Below, piece after piece: positions 17,471 through 26,692 of a DNA stretch of 64,000 bases; position 1 is the stretch's first letter; each line of letters opens with the position of its first letter. The DNA is taken from positions 41,761-105,760 of the forward strand of contig NZ_FUWS01000015.1 in assembly GCF_900167435.1 (NCBI RefSeq), given 5' to 3'. The notes below the pieces were generated by a model. It had not been told where the DNA came from, searched no databases, and was given only the letters and a program-made list of their open reading frames with translations. Both the position numbers and the translations under genes were made by a program. This DNA is from Marinactinospora thermotolerans DSM 45154. GTDB taxonomy: Bacteria > Actinomycetota > Actinomycetes > Streptosporangiales > Streptosporangiaceae.

Positions 17471-19291
17471 TCAGGCCGCCGTGCCCTCGGAGGCCGCAGC
17501 CTTCTTGGCCTCGGCGCGCAGCCGGGCGCGCTCGGCGCGGTGGGCCTTGGCCTCGTCGGGGTCGAGGACGGGGGCCGCCGCGAGCAGCTGACGGGTGTAC
17601 TCGTGCTGCGGGTCCTCGTAGACGGAGTCGCCGTCGCTCATCTCCACGACCCGGCCCTTGCGCATGACCGCGACCCGGTCGCTGACCTGGCGGACCACCG
17701 CGAGGTCGTGGGCGACGAAGATGAGCGTCAGGTTGAAGTCGTCCTGGAGCTCCGAGAGCAGGCGCAGCACCTGGTCCTGGGTGGAGACGTCCAGCGCCGA
17801 GACGGGCTCGTCACAGATCACCAGCTTGGGCTGGAGGATCAGCGCGCGGGCGATCGCGATGCGCTGGCGCTGGCCGCCGGAGAAGGCGTGCGGGAACCGG
17901 TTGTAGTGCGAGGGCTCCAGGCCGACGCGCTCCAGCAGCTCCTGGACCTTCTTCTTGATGAGCTTGCCGTCCTTCTCGCCCTGCACCTTCAGCGCGGTGC
18001 CGATGCTGTCGCCGATCGTCAGACGCGGGTTCAGCGACGAGTAGGGGTTCTGGAAGATCATCTGGATGTCGCGGCGCAGCGGGCGCAGCTGCCGCTCCGG
18101 CAGCTTGGTGATGTCGCGTCCCTCGAACAGGATCCTGCCCTCGGTCGGCTGGAGCAGCCGCATGATCATCCGCGACAGGGTGCTCTTACCCGAACCGGAC
18201 TCGCCGACGATGCCCAGCGTCTCACCGCGGTACAGCTCGAAGGAGACGTCGTCGACCGCGTAGAAGTCGCTGGCCTTGCCGAACATGCCGCCACGCACCT
18301 TGAAACGCTGGCGGACGTTCTCGACCTTGAGCAGCGGCTCGCCGGGGGTGGTGGACTCCTGCTTCTCCGGCCGGACGCTGGCGCCGGTGGGCTGCGGGGC
18401 CGCCGCGGAGCCGCCCTCGCGAGCGGCGCGGTCGGCCCGGATCTCGGCCCGGCGCTGGGCGCGGGAGACCTCGACCCGCGGGACGGCCGCGAGCAGCGCC
18501 TGGGTGTAGGGGTGCTCCGGCTCGCTGAGCACGGTGCGCACGTCGCCGCGCTCGACCGCCTTGCCCTTCTTCATGACCAGGACCTCGTCGACGGACCCGG
18601 CGACGACCGCGAGGTCGTGACTGACCAGGATCAGCGCCATACCGAGGTCTTGACGCAGGTCCTCCAGCAGGTCGAGGATCTGGGCCTGCACCGTCACGTC
18701 CAGCGCCGTGGTGGGCTCGTCGGCCAGCAGCACCTTGGGCTCGCAGACCAGTCCCATCGCGATGAGGACGCGCTGGCGCATACCGCCGGAGAACTCGTGC
18801 GGGTAGGAGTTGATGCGCTTGGCCGGGTCGGGGATGCCGACGCGCTCCAGCGCCTCGACGGCCCGGGCGCGCGCCTCCGCGGTCGAGGCGGAGGGGCGGT
18901 GGGTGCGGTAGGCCTCGATGAGCTGGTTGCCGATCGTGTACTGGGGGTGCAGCGACGACATCGGGTCCTGGAAGACCATCGCGATGTCGTTGCCGCGCAG
19001 TTCACGGATGCGGGCGTCGGAGGCGCTGACGATGTCGGTGCCGGCCACGGAGATCTCTCCGGTGATGCGGGCCTTGGTGCCACGGTGCAGGCCCATCAGG
19101 GCCAGCGACGTCGCGCTCTTGCCGGAGCCGGACTCGCCGACGATTCCCAGCGCCCCGCCGGGCGCCACCTCGAAGGACAGCCCGTCGACGGCGTGGACGT
19201 CACCGTCCATCGTCGGGAAGGTGATCTTGAGGTCACGGACGCGGACCACCGGCTCGGTGGTCGGTTCGGCGCTGTGTCCGGTTGGGGTCAT
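17471..19291 (-). CDS. Dipeptide/oligopeptide ABC transporter, fused double ATPase (DppD-DppF)
   Basis: The protein has 606 residues from ATG 19291, which follows GGAAG; the in-frame extension to 19486 is low-complexity and overlaps dppB. Two complete ABC domains lie in one chain. Domain one (about residues 12-270) has Walker A GESGSGKSATS, signature FSGGMRQRVLIAMGL and Walker B VLLADEPTTALD. Domain two (about 310-580) has [26 protein letters not shown] and VICDEPVSALD. Both end with the oligopeptide-ABC region (HPYTQALLAAVP, HEYTRQLLAAAP). The subunits are usually separate DppD and DppF; the fusion fixes a 1:1 heterodimer. It is last in the leftward dpp operon. Confidence 0.95.
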   Translation of the reverse strand: MTPTGHSAEPTTEPVVRVRDLKITFPTMDGDVHAVDGLSFEVAPGGALGIVGESGSGKSATSLALMGLHRGTKARITGEISVAGTDIVSASDARIRELRGNDIAMVFQDPMSSLHPQYTIGNQLIEAYRTHRPSASTAEARARAVEALERVGIPDPAKRINSYPHEFSGGMRQRVLIAMGLVCEPKVLLADEPTTALDVTVQAQILDLLEDLRQDLGMALILVSHDLAVVAGSVDEVLVMKKGKAVERGDVRTVLSEPEHPYTQALLAAVPRVEVSRAQRRAEIRADRAAREGGSAAAPQPTGASVRPEKQESTTPGEPLLKVENVRQRFKVRGGMFGKASDFYAVDDVSFELYRGETLGIVGESGSGKSTLSRMIMRLLQPTEGRILFEGRDITKLPERQLRPLRRDIQMIFQNPYSSLNPRLTIGDSIGTALKVQGEKDGKLIKKKVQELLERVGLEPSHYNRFPHAFSGGQRQRIAIARALILQPKLVICDEPVSALDVSTQDQVLRLLSELQDDFNLTLIFVAHDLAVVRQVSDRVAVMRKGRVVEMSDGDSVYEDPQHEYTRQLLAAAPVLDPDEAKAHRAERARLRAEAKKAAASEGTAA

Positions 19292-19403
19292 TGCCGGTCT
19301 TCCTTCGGCTCGAAGGCCCCGGACGCAAAGGCGGGGCACACAGAGAGATGGTCGTCGTCGGGTACTGGCCGGCCCCACCGTCCTACGGGGGGGCCGGGCG
19401 CCG

Positions 19404-20417
19404 TCAGCCGGAGACTCTGACCCTGGGGTCCACCCAGGCGTAGAGCAGGTCGACGATGAGGTTGCAGATGACCACGAAGAACGCACCGAACAGGGTGACG
19501 CCCAGGATCACGGGAAGGTCGCTCTGCACGATGGCCTGGACCGCGTAGCGGCCGATGCCGTTGAGCGAGTAGACCTGCTCGGTCAGCACGGCGCCGCCGA
19601 GGACCAGACCGATGTCCAGACCGAAGATCGTGACGATCGGGGTGAGGGTGGGGCGCAGGCCGTGCTTGAACACCACGGTGCGCTCCTTGAGCCCCTTGGC
19701 GCGGGCCGTGCGGATGTAGTCCTCCCCCATGGTCTCCAGCATGCCCGCGCGGGTCTGCCGGGCGTACTGGGCGGCCTGGAGGAAGGCGAGGGTCAGCCAC
19801 GGCAGGATCATGCCGGTGGCCCAGGCCAGCGGGTTCTCGGTGATCGGGGTGTAGCCCGGGCTGGGGAAGATCCCCCAGGCGTGGACCAGGAAGGCCAGGG
19901 CGAGCAGACCGGTGAAGAAGACCGGCATGGACACGCCGGCCAGGGCGACGCCCATGGACAGGCGGTCGAAGATGCTGCCCTTCTTGATGGCGGAGATGAT
20001 ACCGACGGTCACACCACCGACCAGCCAGATGACGCCGGCGCCCAGGCCCAGGGTGAGGGTCACCGGAAGCCGGTTGATGATCTCCGGGAAGACCTCTTGG
20101 TAGGTCTGGAAGGAGTAGCCGAAGCACGGCGCGGAGCACTGCACGATGTCGCGGCCGAACTGGTATTCGGCGCCGACGAAGATGCCCTTGATGAACTCCC
20201 AGAACTGCAGCGCGATCGGCTGGTCCAGGTTGAGCCGGTCGATGGTGGCCTGGATGGCCTCGGGAGTGGGGGCCTTGCCGACGTACATCGTGGCGAGCTG
20301 CTCGGTGGTCTGCCCGGCCAGCCGCGGCACGACGTAGAAGATCACGAACGTCACCATGGTGACGATCGCAAGCAGCAGGACGCCGGCGCCCAAACGACGG
20401 AGAATGTAAGTGAGCAA
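19404..20417 (-). CDS. dppB: Dipeptide/oligopeptide ABC transporter permease DppB
   Basis: The protein has 337 residues. It starts MLTYILRRLGAGVLLLAIVT, a classical DppB/OppB N-terminus (RRLxxxxxxLxxVxxxxF). Six transmembrane helices are visible, with a large extracytoplasmic loop after helix one (about residues 35-135) containing CSAPC. The BPD_transp_1 coupling loop reads EDYIRTARAKGLKER, the EAA motif contacting the ATPase. The end YAWVDPRVRVSG is typical. It lies 112 bases before the fused ATPase gene and 98 after the binding-protein gene. Confidence 0.95.
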   Translation of the reverse strand: MLTYILRRLGAGVLLLAIVTMVTFVIFYVVPRLAGQTTEQLATMYVGKAPTPEAIQATIDRLNLDQPIALQFWEFIKGIFVGAEYQFGRDIVQCSAPCFGYSFQTYQEVFPEIINRLPVTLTLGLGAGVIWLVGGVTVGIISAIKKGSIFDRLSMGVALAGVSMPVFFTGLLALAFLVHAWGIFPSPGYTPITENPLAWATGMILPWLTLAFLQAAQYARQTRAGMLETMGEDYIRTARAKGLKERTVVFKHGLRPTLTPIVTIFGLDIGLVLGGAVLTEQVYSLNGIGRYAVQAIVQSDLPVILGVTLFGAFFVVICNLIVDLLYAWVDPRVRVSG

Positions 20418-20515
20418 CGTGGCCGGCCGCGAAGGCCGGCCGAGCCCTTGTGGGACCCGGCCGCCCCCGCGGCCTTCACCTGCCTTCTAACTGGTCGAAG
20501 GTGCGGGTGTCGGAC

Positions 20516-22279
20516 TTACTGTTCGGTGTTCGCGACGCCGAGGGCCATGTAGTCGTACATGGCGTAACCGGCGTGGAAGTAGACGTTGGTGAGGTTCTCA
20601 GGCCGGTACAACACCGACTTCTCGAACACCGCGGGCAGGATCGAAGCGCTCTCCATGACCAGACGGTCGATCTCGCTGTAGATCTGCGCCTGCTCCTCGG
20701 GGTCGGTCGTCTTGGTGACGTCGTCCAGGAGCTTGTTGATCTCCGGGTCGTCCAGCTCGGAGATGTTGGAGTTGCCGGCGTCCTTGATGTTGTCGCCGTC
20801 GACGATGTAGCTCAGGAAGCCGTAGCCGGTCGGCCAGTCGGGGATCCAGCCGTAGATGTTGAGGCCGAGCTCGTTCTCGTGGACGAAGTCCGGCGAGCCC
20901 GCCTGGGTGTTGGTGAAGGTGTCCGAGGGGTACTGCTTGATGTTCACCTTGATGCCGACGTTCTGCAGGCTCGCCTGGAGCGCCTCGGCAGCGGCGACCT
21001 CGGTGGGACGGTCGGCCCGGACGCCGAGGTTGGTGCTGAAGCCGTCGGGCTCGCCGCACTCCTCCAGCTTCTCCTTGGCCTTGGCCGCGTCACCCTTGTT
21101 GCCCTCGGAGGGGTACAGGTCGATCTCGGGGTCGTGCCCGGCGATCGCCGGCGGGATGACCTGGGTCGGGATCGAGCCGCCGACCTCGCCGCCCCAGGCG
21201 CGCTGGAGCGCGTCGTGGTCGGCCGCGTACATGATCGCCTGGCGGCAGGCCACGTCGTCCAGGGGCTCGACGACGTTGTTGATGGCGATGTAGCGCACGG
21301 CGCCGGTCTCGGGGTTGTCGATGAAGGGCTTCTGGGCCTCGTCGGTGAGCACCTGGCCCTTCATCGCCGGGCCCAGGCCGGTGCCGCCCAGGTCGACGTC
21401 GAGCTGGCCGTTGACCAGACGCTGGTCGATCTCGTTCTGGTCGACGCTCTCCTCGACCGTGATCCGGTCCGGCAGCGCCTTGCGGATCGGGTCGGTCTCG
21501 GGGTCCCACTGGTCGTTGCGGACCAGGGTCAGGCCCTTGCCCGGGCTGTAGTCGCTCTCGAACTTGTAGGGACCGGAGGAGACCACCCGGGTCTGGTACT
21601 GCTCACCGCGGTCGGCCTCGGCCGGGACCGGGGCGCTCTGCGGCTGGACCAGGACGTAGGGGAAGTCGGCGAACGGCTCCTTGAGGTGGAAGATCAGAGT
21701 CGTGTCGTCGGGGGTCTCGATGCCGTTGAAGCCGGCCAGCGGGTCGCCGTCGTTGGCGTAGGGGCCCGCGTAGTCGTCGCTGTCGGCGAGGAGGGAGGCG
21801 AAGTACTTGGGACCGTTGGGCAGGGCCTGGTCGCCGAAGTTGCTGCGCGCGATCGCGTACTTGATGTCCTCGGCGACGATCGGCGAGCCGTCCTCGTACT
21901 TCAGGCCCTCGCGCAGCTTGACCGTCCACGTCAGACCGTCGTCGCTGACCTCGGGGTACTCCGCGGCGAGGTCGGGGACCGCCTCGGTGGACGCGGCGCC
22001 CGGCTCCGGGTTGTAGGTCATGAGGGTGCGCGCGTAGTAGCGGCTGAAGTTCCACATGTACCCGTAGTAGGTGTTGCCCGGGTCCATGCTCTCGACGTTG
22101 GAGCTCATCGCATAGCGCAGCGTGCCGCCCTTGGCATCGGAGGCGTTGACGATCTCCGTGCTGCCCTGGTCGTAGCTGCCGCTGGCCTCGCCGCCGCCGC
22201 TCTCGTTACCGCCGCAGGCGGTCAGCAGCAGGGACGCCGCCGCGCCGAGCGCGACGAATCCCAGTGCTCGGTTCCTCAA
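20516..22279 (-). CDS. dppA: Peptide ABC transporter substrate-binding lipoprotein (family 5)
   Basis: The protein has 587 residues from TTG 22279, which is preceded by GAAAGG; the extension to 22408 overlaps dppC and is not convincing. Residues 1-25 form a lipoprotein signal (RNRALGFVALGAAASLLLTA then Cys), so the protein is anchored outside the membrane. The SBP_bac_5 fold follows: DGLTWTVKLREGLKYEDGSP, YAIARSNFGDQA, GLNIYGWIPDWPTGYGFLS and a C-terminal IDRLVMESA segment. It binds peptides for the adjacent DppBC permease. A paralogue lies at 24,628-26,397, with blocks of 127 and 82 bp identical in DNA. Codon use is normal. Confidence 0.93.
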   Translation of the reverse strand: MRNRALGFVALGAAASLLLTACGGNESGGGEASGSYDQGSTEIVNASDAKGGTLRYAMSSNVESMDPGNTYYGYMWNFSRYYARTLMTYNPEPGAASTEAVPDLAAEYPEVSDDGLTWTVKLREGLKYEDGSPIVAEDIKYAIARSNFGDQALPNGPKYFASLLADSDDYAGPYANDGDPLAGFNGIETPDDTTLIFHLKEPFADFPYVLVQPQSAPVPAEADRGEQYQTRVVSSGPYKFESDYSPGKGLTLVRNDQWDPETDPIRKALPDRITVEESVDQNEIDQRLVNGQLDVDLGGTGLGPAMKGQVLTDEAQKPFIDNPETGAVRYIAINNVVEPLDDVACRQAIMYAADHDALQRAWGGEVGGSIPTQVIPPAIAGHDPEIDLYPSEGNKGDAAKAKEKLEECGEPDGFSTNLGVRADRPTEVAAAEALQASLQNVGIKVNIKQYPSDTFTNTQAGSPDFVHENELGLNIYGWIPDWPTGYGFLSYIVDGDNIKDAGNSNISELDDPEINKLLDDVTKTTDPEEQAQIYSEIDRLVMESASILPAVFEKSVLYRPENLTNVYFHAGYAMYDYMALGVANTEQ

Positions 22280-22364
22280 TGTTCTGCCTTTCTCGCGGGC
22301 TGCGGGATGGGAAGGGGTGCTCTCCGGGCCTACCGGTGTCCCAGGTGACGGGAATCCGGTGGCG

Positions 22365-23390
22365 CTAGTCGGAGGAACGGGGGTCGAAGGCGTCGCGGAG
22401 GCCATCACCGAGCAGGTTGAACGCGAGGACCGTGATGAAGATGGCCAGGCCGGGGATGATCACGAAGTGCGGGGACGTCGTGTAGTACTGCAACGAGTTC
22501 GACAGCATGCCGCCCCAGCTGGGGGTGGGCGGGTTGATGCCGACGCCCAGGAAGGAGAGGGACGCCTCGAAGATGATGTTGGTCGGGATCAGCAGCGTCG
22601 AGTAGACGAGGATCGGCGTGACCAGGTTCGGCAGCAGCTCCCGGAACAGGATGTGGGTGTTGCTGGCTCCCAGGCTGCGCGCCGCCTCGACGAACTCGCG
22701 CTCCTTGAGACTGAGCGTCTGGCCCCGGACGATTCGCCCGATGTAGGGCCAGTTGAAGAAGCCGATGATGAAGATCAGCACTCCCACGCGCAGCCCGTTG
22801 CCGGTGAGGCCGAAGGCCCCGTCGGGGATGACGCCGGCGAGCGCGATCGCGAACAGCAGCAGGGGGAAGGCGAGGAAGATGTCCATCGCCCGGCTGATGA
22901 CGGTGTCGACCCAGCCGCCGAAGTAACCGGCGACGATGCCGAGCACGGTGCCGATGAAGACGCACAGCAGGGTGGCGCAGAACGCGACGAGCAGCGAGAT
23001 CTGGGCGCCGTAGACGATGCGGCTGAACAGATCGCGCCCGTTGACCGGCTCCAGGCCGAGGAGGTGGTCCCCGCTGATGCCGCCGGTCTTGTCGAGACCG
23101 CTCATCGGGTCGTTGGGGTCGTTGAGGACGCCACCGGTGAGCGGGTCGATCAGGTTCTGGTGGAACTCGTTCGGCGGGTAGCCGAACAGCTTGGTCAGCA
23201 CGGGGGCCAGGATCGCGGTGAGGATCAGCAGGATGACGACGACGCCGCCGGCCATGGCGACCTTGTCCCGCTTGAAACGCTGCCAGGCGATCTGCCGAAG
23301 GGACCTGTTCGCGGTGTTGCGAACGCCTTCGGTGATCGCCTCTGGTTCGGCCTTCTGCGCCGACTCCGGTGCGTCCAAAGGCGCGGTCAT
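22365..23390 (-). CDS. dppC: Dipeptide/oligopeptide ABC transporter permease DppC
   Basis: The protein has 341 residues. After a cytoplasmic N-terminus with RFKRDKVAMAG (typical of DppC/OppC), helix one (GVVVILLILTAILAPVL) leads to an extracytoplasmic segment ending GRDLFSRIVYGAQISLLVAF. The EAA loop reads EREFVEAARSLGASNTHILF, and ASLSFLGVGINPPTPSWGGM and NLLGDGLRDAFDPR close the protein, all diagnostic of the family. ATG 23390 is the first gene of the leftward operon dppC-dppA-dppB-dppDF, an order with the permease C first that differs from the usual A-B-C-D-F. Confidence 0.95.
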   Translation of the reverse strand: MTAPLDAPESAQKAEPEAITEGVRNTANRSLRQIAWQRFKRDKVAMAGGVVVILLILTAILAPVLTKLFGYPPNEFHQNLIDPLTGGVLNDPNDPMSGLDKTGGISGDHLLGLEPVNGRDLFSRIVYGAQISLLVAFCATLLCVFIGTVLGIVAGYFGGWVDTVISRAMDIFLAFPLLLFAIALAGVIPDGAFGLTGNGLRVGVLIFIIGFFNWPYIGRIVRGQTLSLKEREFVEAARSLGASNTHILFRELLPNLVTPILVYSTLLIPTNIIFEASLSFLGVGINPPTPSWGGMLSNSLQYYTTSPHFVIIPGLAIFITVLAFNLLGDGLRDAFDPRSSD

Positions 23391-23859
23391 GGCACCACTA
23401 CTCCCCCACTACTCCCGCTTGTGGCTGCGGCGTTGACTCCGGTGGATTCTCCGGACGGTCGGCTTCCTCGGCGGCGCAGGCGTCCGCCCGCGCCCCGGCG
23501 GTCTGCCGTTACTGACGGTGAGTGGGTGGCTCTCCGTCAAGGGCGCGCGCACGGGCTCACTTAACGGCCGAAGTAAACACAGCTAACGCACGCTGTGCGC
23601 CGGGTAGCGCACGGCGAACAATTTACGCCGCGATACATTCCCGATCGTCCAATTTGCCGCGTTGTGGCTGAATCGTGACACGAGCCTCATAGATCCGTCA
23701 CTTCAGGTCACATCACGCTGGGAAAGGCGACCGGAACAGAGTGTGCACGACGGGCTCGCCCAGCTCACCGAGACGCGCCTCGGCATGGACGATTCGTTAT
23801 GCTCACCCCTCCATGCTATGGACATGAAACACACTTTTCGCCACATCTAGGACACACAA
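23391..23859. promoter_or_regulatory. Non-coding region upstream of dppC
   Basis: About 470 bases, visibly less GC-rich than the flanking genes, with no coding frame that can be supported. It must hold the dpp promoter. An inverted repeat GTGCGC-6-GCGCAC at 23595-23612 sits about 205 bases before dppC and is a candidate operator. No riboswitch or RNA gene is recognised. Confidence 0.45.
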
Positions 23860-23892
23860 CGGTCGCCGCTCCCGGAACGGGAACGGCGACCG
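23860..23892 (-). terminator. Stem-loop after the 24.0-kb membrane protein gene
   Basis: The arms CGGTCGCCG(C)TCCC and GGGA(A)CGGCGACCG pair except at one position around a short loop. The hairpin lies about 130 bases downstream of the leftward gene at 24022-24504. It has no T-tract. Confidence 0.5.
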
Positions 23893-24021
23893 AAAAACAG
23901 TGGACACCGGAAAGGCCGATCGCTAAAGGGGTTCGCTTCGCTTTCGGCCCTCGTTTAGGGGAGCTTGCCGCGGCGAGGGCGACCCCCTGGGCCACGGTGT
24001 GATCCCCGCCACTCCGCACCC

Positions 24022-24504
24022 TCAGCCGATGCCGCGGCGGCGCAGCAGCTCCTCGATGTCGCTGAAGTCGTCGTCCTCGGACGCCTTGGCCGGACGAGCT
24101 CCGCCCGTCCCCGGCGAGGCCTCCACCTGGGGCGTCCGCGGGCCTTGCGCGGCCTTCGGCGCGCCGGCGTCCGCGGCCTTGGGACGCCGCCCACCGGCCC
24201 CACGCGCCCGCATGATCCCCGACACCACCCACAACACCACTGCCAGCCCGGCCACGGCGACCCCCGCCCACACCAGCGGGTCGAACGCCAACCGGGCGAA
24301 GAAGCGGACGAGATCGGCGACGATGCCCCACAGCACCGTCAACATCCCCATCAGCCCCGCGGCCAGCGGCAACAGCGACCAGGCCACACCGCGCAGGCCC
24401 GCCGCGGCCCCCTTACGCCGCCACACCCCCCAAGAGATCAGCAGCCCCACCACCGTGAGGGCCGCTCCCAGCACCTGGCCTTCGAACGGAATCTGCGTCG
24501 GCAT
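24022..24504 (-). CDS. Conserved actinobacterial membrane protein of unknown function
   Basis: The protein has 160 residues from ATG 24504 (MPTQIPFEGQVLGA); the longer frame to 24540 adds only basic residues. Four hydrophobic segments are visible (about residues 8-25, 36-58, 62-72 and 76-98). A Pro/Ala-rich cytoplasmic tail follows and ends DDDFSDIEELLRRRGIG. Proteins with this start and the acidic DFSDIEELLRRRGI tail occur in Streptomyces, Thermobifida and Nocardiopsis and are sometimes mislabelled cellulose synthase; no glycosyltransferase motif is present here. The conserved tail looks like a protein-binding peptide. It lies between the two peptide-binding genes. Confidence 0.7.
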   Translation of the reverse strand: MPTQIPFEGQVLGAALTVVGLLISWGVWRRKGAAAGLRGVAWSLLPLAAGLMGMLTVLWGIVADLVRFFARLAFDPLVWAGVAVAGLAVVLWVVSGIMRARGAGGRRPKAADAGAPKAAQGPRTPQVEASPGTGGARPAKASEDDDFSDIEELLRRRGIG

Positions 24505-24583
24505 GTCCTCAGTCTCGCACCGTGACCTGCGCCGTCGCATCCGGTAGCTCCCCTAGGGAAGGGAAAACCGGCCCTGACGCGCG

Positions 24584-24614
24584 CAGCCCTTCGCGCCCGG
24601 GGCGCGAAGGGCTG
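24584..24614 (-). terminator. Terminator of the second binding-protein gene
   Basis: Perfect 14-bp inverted repeat (24584-24597 with 24601-24614), 3-base loop, directly after the stop of the leftward gene at 24628. Confidence 0.75.
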
Positions 24615-24627
24615 TCGGCGGGAACGG

Positions 24628-26397
24628 CTACTCGGTCGCGGTCGTGCCGAGCGCCATGTAGTCGTACATCTTCCAGCTCGGGTTGAAGAAGGCGTTGGTC
24701 AGGTTGTCCGGCCGGTAGAGAACCGACTTGTGGAAGACCATCGGCACCAGCACGGCCTGCTCCATGACCAGCCGGTCGATCTCGGCGTAGATCTCGACCC
24801 GCTCGGCCTCGTCCTCGATCGTGACGACCTCGTCGAAGAGCTTGTTGATCTCGGGGTCGTCCAGCTCGGAGATGTTGGAGTTGCCGGCCTCCTTGATGGC
24901 GTCACCGTCGAGGATCTGGCTCATGTAACCGTAGCCACTGGGCCAGTCCGGCATCCAGCCGTAGAGGTTGATGCCCAGCTCGTTCTCGTGGACGAAGTCC
25001 GGCGAGCCCGCCTGGGTGTTGGTGAAGGTGTCCGAGGGGTACTGCTTGATGTTCACCTCGATGCCGGCGCGGGCCAGCGACTCCTGGACGGCCTCGGCCG
25101 CGGCGACCTCGGCCGGACGGTCGGAGCGGATGCCCATGTTGGTGGAGAACCCACCCTCTTCGCCGCACTCCTCCAGCTTGGCCTCGGCCTGGGCGATGTC
25201 CCCCTGGTTGTTCTCCGAGGGGTACAGGTCGAGCTCGGGGTCGGCGCCCGCGATCGACGGCGGCAGGACCTGCGTGGCGATCGTGCCGCCGATGTCACCG
25301 CCCCAGGCGCGCTGCACCGCGTCCCGGTTGATCGCGTACTGCACGGCCTGCCGGCACGCCTGGTTGTCGAACGGCTTGACGTGCACGTTGAGGTTGAGGA
25401 AGTAGTGCGCCCCGTTCTCGGGGTTGTCCAGGTTGACCTTCTCGGCCTCGTCGGTGACGACCTGGCCCTTCATCGCCGGGCCCAGGCCGGTGCCGCCCAG
25501 GTCGACGTCGAGCCCGCCGTTGACCAGACGCTGGTCGATCTCGTTCTGCTCGACCCCCTCCTCGACCGTGATCCGGTCCGGCAGCGCCTTGCGGATCGGG
25601 TCGGTCTCGGGGTCCCACTGGTCGTTGCGGACCAGGGACAGGCCGCTGCCGGGGTTCCAGTCCTCCTCGAACTTGTAGGGACCGGAGGAGACCACCCGGG
25701 TCTGGTACTGCTCGCCCTTGTCGGCCTCGGCGGGCACCGGCGCGCTCTGCGGGTGCACCATCACGTAGGTGAAGTCGGCGAACGGCTCCTTGAGGTGGAA
25801 GATCAGAGTCGTGTCGTCGGGGGTCTCGATCGCGTCGAAGCCGGCCAGCGGGTCGTCGGGGTCGGCGTAGGGCCCCTCGTAGTCACCGGACTGGTCGAGC
25901 AGCTGCTGGTAGTACTTGGGACCGTTGGGCAGGGCCTGGTCGCCGAAGTTGCTGCGCGCGATCGCGTACTTGATGTCCTCGGCGACGATCGGCGAGCCGT
26001 CCTCGTACTTCAGGCCCTCGCGCAGCTTGACCGTCCAGGTCCGGCCGTCGTCGCTGACCTCGGGCAACTCGGCGGCCAGGTCGGGGACGACCTCGCGGCC
26101 GGCCTCACCCGGCTCCGTGGCGTAGGTGTAGAGGGTGCGGGCGTAGAAACGGCTGAAGTTCCAGATGTAGCCGTAGTAGGTGTTGCCCGGGTCGGTGCTC
26201 TCCATGTTGGCGGAGATCGCGAAGCGCAGCGTGCCGCCCTGGGCGTCGGAGGCGTTGACCTTCTCGGTGAGCCCCTGGTTGAACTCGACGTCGGCGGCGG
26301 CTCCGCCCCCGTCATCTCCCCCGCCCGAACAGGCGCCGAGCAGCAGGGTCGCGGCGGCTCCCGCCGCAACGAACGCCAATGCGCGTCGTCTTCTCAA
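24628..26397 (-). CDS. Second peptide-binding lipoprotein (family 5), DppA paralogue
   Basis: The protein has 589 residues from TTG 26397, preceded nine bases upstream by GAGAGG; GTG 26415 is an alternative. The same TTG arrangement occurs in dppA. A lipobox (TLLLGACSGGG) at residues about 16-26 anchors it outside the membrane. It keeps the SBP_bac_5 landmarks WTVKLREGLKYEDGSPIVAE and INLYGWMPDWPSGYGYMSQI and is colinear with dppA. It has its own promoter region and terminator but no permease. It probably feeds the DppBC/DF transporter at 17-23 kb with different peptide specificity. That sharing is inference. Confidence 0.92.
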   Translation of the reverse strand: MRRRRALAFVAAGAAATLLLGACSGGGDDGGGAAADVEFNQGLTEKVNASDAQGGTLRFAISANMESTDPGNTYYGYIWNFSRFYARTLYTYATEPGEAGREVVPDLAAELPEVSDDGRTWTVKLREGLKYEDGSPIVAEDIKYAIARSNFGDQALPNGPKYYQQLLDQSGDYEGPYADPDDPLAGFDAIETPDDTTLIFHLKEPFADFTYVMVHPQSAPVPAEADKGEQYQTRVVSSGPYKFEEDWNPGSGLSLVRNDQWDPETDPIRKALPDRITVEEGVEQNEIDQRLVNGGLDVDLGGTGLGPAMKGQVVTDEAEKVNLDNPENGAHYFLNLNVHVKPFDNQACRQAVQYAINRDAVQRAWGGDIGGTIATQVLPPSIAGADPELDLYPSENNQGDIAQAEAKLEECGEEGGFSTNMGIRSDRPAEVAAAEAVQESLARAGIEVNIKQYPSDTFTNTQAGSPDFVHENELGINLYGWMPDWPSGYGYMSQILDGDAIKEAGNSNISELDDPEINKLFDEVVTIEDEAERVEIYAEIDRLVMEQAVLVPMVFHKSVLYRPDNLTNAFFNPSWKMYDYMALGTTATE

Positions 26398-26625
26398 TGT
26401 CGTGGCCTCTCTCACGGGGTCGAAGGACGGGTGTCCGGGGCCGGTGGTGACCGAGTGACCGGACGATAGGAAGGGCAGACGAACCGACCGGTACGGATGG
26501 CGTCCATCGATTCATGCGGCACTCTATTTGAATTCCTCCCGTTTTCCCGGGCGTGTCCCAATCGTGATTGAAAGCCGATGTGACCGCGATCCTCCGAAAA
26601 CGCTCTGAAATCAGGTGAATACAGA

Positions 26626-26656
26626 AAGGAGGCGACGGTTCATCCGTCGCCTCCTT
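26626..26656 (-). terminator. Terminator of the metH-HAD unit
   Basis: Perfect 13-bp inverted repeat (26626-26638 with 26644-26656), 5-base loop, beginning 36 bases after the HAD stop codon. Confidence 0.75.
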
Positions 26657-26692
26657 GGTCCGCGGGGCCGCCCGGACCGTCCCACGTCGGGC

